From: an uncultured Bacteroides sp. | Lineage (GTDB): Bacteria; Bacteroidota; Bacteroidia; Bacteroidales; Bacteroidaceae | Direction of reading: 5' to 3' | DNA length: 42,308 nt | Assembly (NCBI GenBank): GCA_947071285.1 | Contig: CAMTFK010000012.1 | Coordinates: 1-42,308, forward strand | In this document: positions 37,201-42,308 of the stretch, in pieces | How positions within the stretch are numbered: position 1 is the first letter of the stretch | Layout: each line of letters begins with the position of its first letter | Translations under genes and position numbers: made by a program | Notes under the pieces: generated by a model | Databases searched by the model: none | Seen by the model: only the letters and a program-made list of their open reading frames with translations | Told to the model about the DNA's origin: nothing

Positions 37201-37689
37201 CAACGGTTCGTCGGCAACGCTATCTACAGGAGATACATATAAATAGGTGTCGTCAGCATACTGGAAGCAGACGCGCATTCGGCGTATCCGTTCTTTGGCA
37301 GGGGGAGCAACAATATAAGTAGCATCCGCACGGGGAAGCAGGCGATAGAGTGCAACGGGAATATCTTCTCCCGTCAGGCGTTTCACAAAGAAAGCCAGCG
37401 TCTTGACGTCCCGCAAAAGGTTTTCGCGCAAAGGTTCGGCTTGCCGGTTCAGTACAGCATTGGAAGTCAGGCGGAAAGTGTGCAGGCGATTCTGTTCCAC
37501 TACAGATAGCCCGGCTTTGGAAGCCACAAAGCTGATACGTGCGGAAAGGTCGGTCATTTGCAGGCTGCCATCCGGCATTTGCGTGCGGCAAAGACGTTCC
37601 AAGAACTCACGAAGTTGGCGGTAAGCTGCCGTTAACGGGATGTTTTCGTCCTGACAGACGGTGAATAGGAAGTGGTAATCTTCTTTCAT
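34264..37689 (-). CDS. Dna2-like nuclease-helicase (PD-(D/E)XK nuclease plus SF1 helicase)
   Basis: This 1141-residue cytoplasmic protein joins a Cas4/Dna2-type nuclease to a superfamily 1B helicase. The nuclease core lies at about 340–400: GLQGRLDYM and SSFIEMKSGK give the Asp and Glu-x-Lys of the PD-(D/E)XK site (Lys near 363), followed by QMLLYQAVLEYSMG. Helicase motifs: Walker A GPPGTGKTS (near 723), SYTNRAVDEIC (Ia), Walker B AIVDEATQ (near 839), GDHKQLPAVV (III), TPYRSQ (IV), DTVERFQGSERDVIIYS (V, near 1068) and NVALTRARKQLFM (VI). Such proteins process DNA ends or replication intermediates; the exact role here is unknown. The ATG overlaps the tatC stop by 4 nt. A small patch at about residues 916–926 (TNHLSLTTNHF) is encoded by an 11-bp direct repeat and looks inserted. 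Confidence 0.9.
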   Translation of the reverse strand: MKEDYHFLFTVCQDENIPLTAAYRQLREFLERLCRTQMPDGSLQMTDLSARISFVASKAGLSVVEQNRLHTFRLTSNAVLNRQAEPLRENLLRDVKTLAFFVKRLTGEDIPVALYRLLPRADATYIVAPPAKERIRRMRVCFQYADDTYLYVSPVDSVADEPLRVRYNVPQVNEEFAETCQLLWRHAQVNLLDVAVDEAGILTPSFIILEPDYLLDISSLAECFKDYGHHPANYLLARLQTPDNTRPLLLGNIANLFLDEWIYAKEEPDYLTCMKKAFRTYSIELAACADLLDREKEKEFFADCKRHFDHIRQTVTETFRAPGYELDKTDAVLEPTYICEALGLQGRLDYMQRNMSSFIEMKSGKADEYSIRGKVEPKENNKVQMLLYQAVLEYSMGMDHHKVKAYLLYTRYPLLYPARPSWAMVRRVMDVRNRIVANEYGMQLRNSPHYTAERLKDINPDTLNERHLDNTLWKRFLYPSIDAVTQRIRTLTPLEQCYFYTLYNFITKELYTSKSGDIDYEGRAGAAALWLSTLEEKCEAGEILYDLTIKENHAADLHKAYLVLARTNHDAGHDTCRSESTFARSPQALPNFREGDAIVLYQRNNDADNVTNKMVFKGNIERITDRDIRIRLRASQQNTSVLPLDSRYAIEHDFMDTSFRSMYLGLSAFLSANKNRRDLLLFQREPEFDASFDARIAAAPDDFSRITLKAQAAKDYFLLVGPPGTGKTSRALRGMVEAFYREGKQILLLSYTNRAVDEICKTLSAITPGIDFIRIGSELSCDPPFRSHLIENVLEPCSTRREVHARIDRCRVFVGTVSTFSSKTELFRLKTFDVAIVDEATQILEPQLLGLLCARNMAGSNAIGKFILIGDHKQLPAVVLQSESQSEVCEDCLHSIGLHNLKDSLFERLYRKVASATNHLSLTTNHFHDILCRQGRMNVEIARFPNRAFYGGLLEAVGLPHQQGELTLAPGLEDDEFADILVRRVAFLPSVAEAASQSAKTNHFEAQLVARLAIAVYRQYEAAGFDFQPALTLGVITPYRSQIALIKSEIAALGVPALGDILVDTVERFQGSERDVIIYSFCVNRTYQLKFLANLTEEGGVWIDRKLNVALTRARKQLFMTGVPHLLRQNPIYADLLDAVL
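34910..34941. repeat. 11-bp direct repeat inside the helicase gene
   Basis: AAGTGATTAGT occurs at 34910–34920 and again at 34931–34941, a spacing of 21 bp, with GTGAGTGAT between. It is translated in frame as the low-complexity TNHLSLTTNHF between the Walker B half and motif IV. The composition (GTGA, TTAG) resembles intergenic repeat DNA rather than the GC-richer gene around it. Confidence 0.7.
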
Positions 37690-38510
37690 TCTTCCTCCTC
37701 GACTTCATCAACTTCATCCGCGTCGGTCTTCTTATCCTTAATCATCAGGATACTCAACTCATAAAGCAGATAAAGCGGAACGGAAACCACGGTCAGGGTG
37801 AAGGGGTCGCCAGTCGGTGTAATGATGGCTGCGACAATCACGATAATCACTATCGCATGGCGTCGATATTTACGCAGGAAAGATTTATGCACCACTCCCA
37901 AGAGCGAGAGCAACCAGGTCACCAGTGGCAATTCGAAAGCCAGTCCCATGCAGAGCACCAGCATCATGAAATTATCGATGTAAGAATTAAGGGAAATCTG
38001 ATTTTCGATAGCCGCACTCAGTTCATAGGTAGAAAGAAAACGCAACGTGAGCGGATAAACCATGAAATAGCCCAGCAATACGCCGAGGAAAAACATCACC
38101 GTACCGATACAAAGGGCCTTCTTCACACCGTGACGCTCGTTGGGATAGAGCGCAGGACTGATAAATCGCCAGATTTCAAAGAAAATATAAGGCGTAGCCG
38201 TCACCACAGACATCAAGAAAGCGGTAGACATGTGGACAAAGAACGGGGCGGCCAGATTGATATTGATAAGTTTGATATGAAATTCCTGCGTAAAGAATTC
38301 ATCATGAAGGTCGAAGACCTTGCCTACGTGACGCAACAGGTCATAGAAGATGAAATCGTTGTGACAGGGCGCCAGTATTACGTTATCAAACAGCCACGGC
38401 ATTGCAATGAAGTAACCGATAGCCAATACAAACCACACACCAAGTACACGAAACAGCACACGGCGCAATTCGTCCAAATGGTCCCAAAAGGTCAGTTCTT
38501 TATTTGCCAT
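37686..38510 (-). CDS. tatC: Sec-independent protein translocase subunit TatC
   Basis: TatC binds the twin-arginine signal peptide of folded exported proteins. The start MANKELTFWDHLDELRRVLFRVLG is the conserved N-terminus of TatC (HLDELR motif). Six membrane helices follow, with FEIWRFISPALYPNERHGVKKA in the first cytoplasmic loop and FELPLVTWLLSLLGVV and VVAAIITPTGDP in the later helices, all typical. Length (274 residues) is slightly above average, with an acidic tail (DEVDEVEEEE). It lies downstream of tatA, separated by an 91-bp gap filled with repeats. No tatB is present, consistent with a minimal TatAC system. Confidence 0.97.
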   Translation of the reverse strand: MANKELTFWDHLDELRRVLFRVLGVWFVLAIGYFIAMPWLFDNVILAPCHNDFIFYDLLRHVGKVFDLHDEFFTQEFHIKLININLAAPFFVHMSTAFLMSVVTATPYIFFEIWRFISPALYPNERHGVKKALCIGTVMFFLGVLLGYFMVYPLTLRFLSTYELSAAIENQISLNSYIDNFMMLVLCMGLAFELPLVTWLLSLLGVVHKSFLRKYRRHAIVIIVIVAAIITPTGDPFTLTVVSVPLYLLYELSILMIKDKKTDADEVDEVEEEE

Positions 38511-38521
38511 AGTAGTAAGTT

Positions 38522-38603
38522 AGCTACAAGTTACGAGTACCATGCGGCATGATTGCGCAGCCACTTGTAGCTTGTAGCTCGTAGCTTATGTAGCTTGTAG
38601 CTC
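38522..38603. repeat. Repeat cluster between tatA and tatC
   Basis: CTTGTAGCT occurs at 38564–38572, 38571–38579 and 38594–38602, and its reverse complement AGCTACAAG at 38522–38530. GTAGCTTGTAGCTC is repeated with a 23-bp step (38567–38580, 38590–38603). The cluster lies within the tatA–tatC transcript and its last copy runs into the tatA stop codon. The transcript could fold as a long hairpin. Confidence 0.8.
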
Positions 38604-38820
38604 ATTTATTTTTTGAAGCCGGCTCGTCTATTTCCTCTTTGGTTTTATTGATTTCTTCTTTTGCTTCGTTCACACCGTCCTTGAAGCTCTTCACACCCTT
38701 GCCAAGTCCTTTCATCAGTTCGGGGATTTTCTTGCCACCAAACAACAAGAGGATTACCAGAGCGATAATAATCCATTCGGAACCGCTGGGCAGAAAGCCT
38801 AATAAAAGTAAGTTTGTCAT
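38602..38820 (-). CDS. tatA: Sec-independent protein translocase subunit TatA
   Basis: TatA oligomers make the transport path of the twin-arginine system. The 72-residue protein has one N-terminal membrane helix (SGSEWIIIALVILLLFGGKKIPEL), the FGGKKIPEL hinge with the conserved FG and Pro, an amphipathic helix (MKGLGKGVKSFKDGV) and a charged tail (EAKEEINKTKEEIDEPASKNK). All are textbook TatA features. It is preceded by its own TATATTTG promoter box and followed by tatC. It may do both TatA and TatB jobs, as no tatB is seen. Confidence 0.96.
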   Translation of the reverse strand: MTNLLLLGFLPSGSEWIIIALVILLLFGGKKIPELMKGLGKGVKSFKDGVNEAKEEINKTKEEIDEPASKNK

Positions 38821-38846
38821 ATTCGTAGTCTTTTTTTAATTTGTTG

Positions 38847-38854
38847 CAAATATA
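38847..38854 (-). promoter_or_regulatory. -7 box TATATTTG for the tatA–tatC unit
   Basis: On the minus strand this is an exact TAnnTTTG match 26 nt before the tatA ATG, giving a predicted start near 38840. A 10-bp tandem repeat occupies the place where a -33 element would be. Confidence 0.55.
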
Positions 38855-38863
38855 ATAGTTTCA

Positions 38864-38893
38864 CCACAGATTACACAGATTTACACAGATTAA
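38864..38893. repeat. Three tandem 10-bp units in the tatA promoter region
   Basis: CCACAGATTA, CACAGATTTA and CACAGATTAA follow each other without gaps (38864–38893). A short inverted copy (TCTGTGT) follows around 38904–38910. The block lies just upstream of the tatA -7 box, in the gap to murF-alr. Confidence 0.75.
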
Positions 38894-38955
38894 AACGAAA
38901 ACTTTCTGTGTCAAGCCGAATAACCGGGAAGCGCATACAACTCACGAGCGGACGG

Positions 38956-41445
38956 TCAATCCTGATAATACACTCTTTTCACCCGCGTTGAAATACTCGT
39001 CAACACTTCGTAAGGAATGGTTTCAAGTATATCAGAAAGCACCGTAATGGGCAGGTGGTCACCAAAAATCTCCACCGTATCCCCTTCCCTGCAATCTATA
39101 TCCGTCACGTCAATCATGCAGACATCCATGCAGATATTGCCTACATAAGGTGCACGTTGCCCATTCACCAGACAATAGGCATGGCCGTTGCCAAGATGGC
39201 GGTTCAATCCGTCGGCATACCCGATAGGCAATGCAGCAATGCGCGAATCACGAGTCAAGTGTCCCTTGCGGCTATATCCCACCGTATCTTCTCCGGGCAC
39301 CTCCCGTATTTGCAGGATGGTTGTTTTCAGTGTACTGACATTGTTTTTAATGCTGTTATCAATCGGACTGACACCATACAGCCCGATACCCAGACGCACC
39401 ATATCAAACTGCGCCCCCGGGAAACGCTCGATACCTGCCGAGTTGCAGATATGCCGGAGTATCTTATGAGGAAATGCTTCCTGCAACTGCATGGATGCCA
39501 CCTCGAACGTGTCTATCTGTCCACGTGTAAACGCATCGAACTGCGGTGCGTCACTACCCACAAAGTGGGAAAACACCGACCGTGCAATCACTGCATTCTG
39601 CCCCTTCAACCGTTCAATGAGCCGTGGCATATCTTCGGCAGCAAAGCCCAGACGATGCATCCCCGTATCCAGTTTGATATGAATAGGGAAATTGGTGATA
39701 CCTTCTTTTTCAGCTTCCTTAATCAGCGCATCCAGCAGATGGAAGCTATATACTTCCGGTTCCAGTTTATAGTCGAACATTGTCTTGAACGCCGTCATCT
39801 CCGGGTTCATGATGATAATGCTCGCTGTGATGCCCGCCTTCCGCAACTCGGAACCTTCGTCCGCCACAGCCACCGCCAGATAATCGACATGATGTTCCTG
39901 CAGTGTCTTGGCTATCTCATACGAACCTGCACCATAGGCGGAAGCCTTCACCATGCACACCATCTTCGTCTCCGGCCTCAACTGGCTGCGATAATAGTTC
40001 AGGTTGGCTATCATGGCTCCGAGGTTCACCTCGAGGATAGTTTCGTGTACCTTCTTCTCCAGTTCTTCCGTCAACGCATCGAAGCCGAACTGGCGGGCGC
40101 CTTTTATCAGTATAATCTCATTTTCGAGTCGTAATTCTCCGCGCGAGATGGCACGCAACAATGCCTCTGTGTTAGGATAGAAAGCCTTTTCCATATCAAA
40201 CCGCGCAGCACACGAAGATATTTCACTGCCCACGCCGATGATGCGTTCGATGCCACGGCTACCTGCCAGTTGCGAAACTTTCCGGTAAAGTGTCGGCGCA
40301 TTCTGCCCCGTCTCCAGTATATCCGAGAGGATGAGCGTACGTTTCAGCCCGTTGCTCTGCGAGCGGCGGTAAAGGAAGTCGAGCGCAATGTCCAGCGAAG
40401 CAAGATCACTGTTATAACTATCATTAATCAGCAAACAACCATTTTTGCCCTCCTTCACTTCCAGACGCATAGCCACCGGTTCCAGAGTTGTCATGCGCTC
40501 CGTAATCTTTCCGGCAGGAAGCATCAGATAGAGGCATGCCGCGAGGCAGTTCAGCGAATTTTCAATAGAAGCATCGTCAATGAAAGGCAGCATGAACGTG
40601 TTGTCCATATCCAGATAACGGTAAGAGATGACGGTGCAATCTTCCTTCTTCTCCACCTTACTTATAAACAGGGGACGTTCCATGTCCTTCCGGCTCCACG
40701 CTATTTCACGGGCGCTGAGCATAGACTTCGCTACACAATTACTGATAAACTCATCGTCTCCGTTATAGATAATCACATCGCAGTTCTTGAACAAGGTCAG
40801 CTTCTCCATGCACTTTTCCTGCAGGGAGAAGAAGTTCTCCTGATGGGCACCGCCGATGTTGGTCAGTATGCCGATAGTAGGCTTGATGATATTTTGCAGG
40901 GCACGCATCTCTCCCATCTCCGAAATGCCCGCTTCAAAAATAGCGAGCTCGGCCTGTTCGTTCATCTGCCAGACGGACAGAGGTACGCCAATTTGAGAAT
41001 TGTAGCTGCGCGGCGAACGGACAATCACACGTTCGGGACTCAGCAATTGGTGCAGCCACTCCTTCACAATGGTCTTTCCGTTGCTGCCCGTGATGCCGAT
41101 TACCGGTATCTGGAACTGATCACGATGTTGCTCGGCCAACTTCTGCAAGGCTTTCAGTGGATTGGAAACCACTAAGAAGTTAAGAGTTGAGAGTTGCCCC
41201 AATTCTCCACTCTCCACTTTTTTATAAGTTTCCTTGCTGACCACAAAGTTGCGGACACCGCGTGAATATAAATCAGGTATATAGCGGGCGCCATCATTGC
41301 GCTTGGTGGTAAAAGCAAAGAACAACGTTTCTTCGGGGAAACTCAAGGAACGACTGTCGGTAAGTAACCAGTCTATGGTTGCCGGCGTGTCCCCCACACG
41401 TCGTGCACCGATGCGTTCGGCTATTGTTTCAATCGTATATGACAT
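38956..41445 (-). CDS. murF-alr: MurF–alanine racemase fusion (D-Ala-D-Ala adding enzyme and racemase)
   Basis: This bifunctional cytoplasmic enzyme of peptidoglycan synthesis is common in Bacteroidetes. The N-terminal half (1–455) is MurF: DSRSLSFPEETLFFAF, P-loop GITGSNGKTIVKEW (near 120), GISEMGEM and NDSYNSDLASL. It adds D-Ala-D-Ala to the UDP-MurNAc tripeptide. The C-terminal half (about 465–829) is alanine racemase: MVCMVKASAYGAGSYEI with the PLP lysine near 498, HIKLDTGMHRLGF, and GYSRKGHLTRDSRIAALPIGYADG with the second catalytic Tyr near 713. It would make the D-Ala that the MurF branch consumes. Residues 75–91 (KKVESGELGQLSTLNFL) look like a linker encoded by repeat DNA. The start overlaps the GSCFA gene by 25 nt. 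Confidence 0.96.
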   Translation of the reverse strand: MSYTIETIAERIGARRVGDTPATIDWLLTDSRSLSFPEETLFFAFTTKRNDGARYIPDLYSRGVRNFVVSKETYKKVESGELGQLSTLNFLVVSNPLKALQKLAEQHRDQFQIPVIGITGSNGKTIVKEWLHQLLSPERVIVRSPRSYNSQIGVPLSVWQMNEQAELAIFEAGISEMGEMRALQNIIKPTIGILTNIGGAHQENFFSLQEKCMEKLTLFKNCDVIIYNGDDEFISNCVAKSMLSAREIAWSRKDMERPLFISKVEKKEDCTVISYRYLDMDNTFMLPFIDDASIENSLNCLAACLYLMLPAGKITERMTTLEPVAMRLEVKEGKNGCLLINDSYNSDLASLDIALDFLYRRSQSNGLKRTLILSDILETGQNAPTLYRKVSQLAGSRGIERIIGVGSEISSCAARFDMEKAFYPNTEALLRAISRGELRLENEIILIKGARQFGFDALTEELEKKVHETILEVNLGAMIANLNYYRSQLRPETKMVCMVKASAYGAGSYEIAKTLQEHHVDYLAVAVADEGSELRKAGITASIIIMNPEMTAFKTMFDYKLEPEVYSFHLLDALIKEAEKEGITNFPIHIKLDTGMHRLGFAAEDMPRLIERLKGQNAVIARSVFSHFVGSDAPQFDAFTRGQIDTFEVASMQLQEAFPHKILRHICNSAGIERFPGAQFDMVRLGIGLYGVSPIDNSIKNNVSTLKTTILQIREVPGEDTVGYSRKGHLTRDSRIAALPIGYADGLNRHLGNGHAYCLVNGQRAPYVGNICMDVCMIDVTDIDCREGDTVEIFGDHLPITVLSDILETIPYEVLTSISTRVKRVYYQD
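41174..41226. repeat. Repeat-like DNA translated inside murF
   Basis: AAGAAGTTAAGAGTT (41174–41188) is identical over 15 bp to array 2 (29791–29805). It is followed by GTTGAGAGTTG and by two CTCCACT copies, all simple GAGAGT/CTCCAC-type DNA unlike the flanking codons. Translated on the minus strand it gives residues 75–91 of MurF, at a place where I recall homologues varying in length. Confidence 0.65.
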
Positions 41446-42308
41446 ATTTCTTTCTCTTTTTGGAAATCTAAGTACGGGTATTTTTTGTTAAGTCGGTCTA
41501 TTTTTAACACAATTTGTCCTAAAAAACGCTTATACTCGTCTGACTCCGGATGGAAGGGCTTATGAGATAGCGCTTTATTGATATTTTCACTTTCCTGCAT
41601 AATCTCTAACGCGTCTTCGGAGAGGCAGGTCTGCACAAACTTCTCCCATACGTAGCGTACCGCCTGGGGGGACGGGTGCACCATGTCGTCAGCGTAAAAA
41701 CGGTAGTCGCGCAACTCATCAAGAAGAAGTTCGTAGGCCGGAAAATAGAAGACATGTTCGGGAAAAGCAGCTTGTAGCTGGTCAATAGCAAGCAGAAGGG
41801 TGGCTTTGCTCAGTTGGTTGGCATGCATGCCGTCGCGCACGTGGCGGATGGGGCTGACGGTGAAGATGACTTTCAGCCTCGGGTTCCGGGCTATCAAGCC
41901 GGAGAACAGGGAGGTATAGTCCGATACAATCTCCTGCACACTGAGTTGGCGGCGGGTGAAGACGGACTCCGGTTGTTTATGGCAGTTTGCCACGATGTGT
42001 CCCGCTTGTTCGTACACCCACGATGTACCAAAAGTAAGCAGCAGACACCCTAATTGATGAATGCGTGCATGTGCCGCCTGCAAGCGGGTGTTGATGCGCT
42101 GCAATGCTTCTTCCGCCGAGGGCGAAGAAAAGTCTCCGTGGTGCATCGGGCTATGCCAACATTCACGAAAGAAGAACAAGTCCTCTTCTGTATAAATTCT
42201 GCCCGCCACCACCTCGCGCAAAGCTGCCGAGACGGACAGCGGATTATAGAGAACACCGAAAGGATTGATGTCCGGACGGAACTTGGCATCCGCCAGCAGC
42301 GCACCCAT
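41421..42308 (-). CDS. GSCFA-family protein (5' truncated by window edge)
   Basis: The sequence matches the GSCFA family (PF08885): FRPDINPFGVLYNPLSV, FFRECWHSPMHHGDFSSPS, LLLTFGTSWVY, LKVIFTVSPIRHVRDGMHANQLSKA and YFPAYELLLDELRDYRFYADDMVHPSPQA. The GSCFA family signature itself would lie just upstream, so the frame is cut by the window edge and the Met at the edge is not the true start. The fold is probably SGNH-hydrolase-like, with the DMVHPS His-containing block near the C-terminus. Its job is not known to me. It is co-directional with murF-alr and overlaps it by 25 nt, suggesting translational coupling and a cell-envelope link. Confidence 0.85.
   Translation of the reverse strand: MGALLADAKFRPDINPFGVLYNPLSVSAALREVVAGRIYTEEDLFFFRECWHSPMHHGDFSSPSAEEALQRINTRLQAAHARIHQLGCLLLTFGTSWVYEQAGHIVANCHKQPESVFTRRQLSVQEIVSDYTSLFSGLIARNPRLKVIFTVSPIRHVRDGMHANQLSKATLLLAIDQLQAAFPEHVFYFPAYELLLDELRDYRFYADDMVHPSPQAVRYVWEKFVQTCLSEDALEIMQESENINKALSHKPFHPESDEYKRFLGQIVLKIDRLNKKYPYLDFQKEKEICHIRLKQ

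Noticed and set aside
39055..41175. Long plus-strand ORFs (359 and 301 residues) opposite murF-alr
   Set aside because: They lie wholly antisense to a conserved enzyme with all motifs, and their sequences show the odd composition of shadow frames.

Overview
The window looks like a Bacteroides chromosome. The evidence is two SusC/SusD pairs, two one-protein hybrid two-component regulators of about 1480 residues, a MurF–alanine racemase fusion, a GSCFA protein, TATATTTG-type promoter boxes and no Shine-Dalgarno sequences. All calls come from reading the sequence and from remembered family knowledge; nothing was searched.

Positions 1–33.9 kb are a pectin utilisation region. The left block (+ strand) holds a SusC truncated by the window edge, SusD, a β-helix surface lipoprotein, a DUF1593 nucleoside-hydrolase-like protein and a DUF4038/GH140-like glycosidase. 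The centre (9.9–21.4 kb) holds two paralogous regulators and two paralogous secreted α/β-hydrolases. The right block (− strand, 20.2–32.1 kb) runs from GH105 through a CE8 pectin methylesterase, a CE12–CE8 fusion and an AXE1-type acetylesterase to a second SusC/SusD pair. A KdgF-like cupin and an ExuT-like hexuronate transporter lie on the + strand. Together they suggest import of esterified galacturonan fragments, periplasmic removal of acetyl and methyl groups, release of unsaturated galacturonate, transport to the cytoplasm and linearisation by the cupin. No polysaccharide lyase or GH28 is visible, so the backbone-cutting enzymes must be encoded elsewhere.

Positions 34–42.3 kb are housekeeping genes on the − strand: GSCFA (truncated by the edge), murF-alr, tatA, tatC and a Dna2-like nuclease-helicase that overlaps tatC by 4 nt. 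The 385-bp gap before them holds a strong terminator and two candidate small RNAs.

The least explained signal is a set of short repeats with a period of 21–23 bp. Two arrays of exact 22-bp units (20103–20212 and 29782–29850) use unrelated sequences but share one design: constant palindromic arms around a core that recurs as its own reverse complement. Both lie between convergent gene ends. Related short repeats sit in the tatC/tatA gap, and repeat-like DNA is translated in frame inside murF and the helicase gene. A pair of operator-like dyads upstream of the transporter is also spaced by 22 bp.
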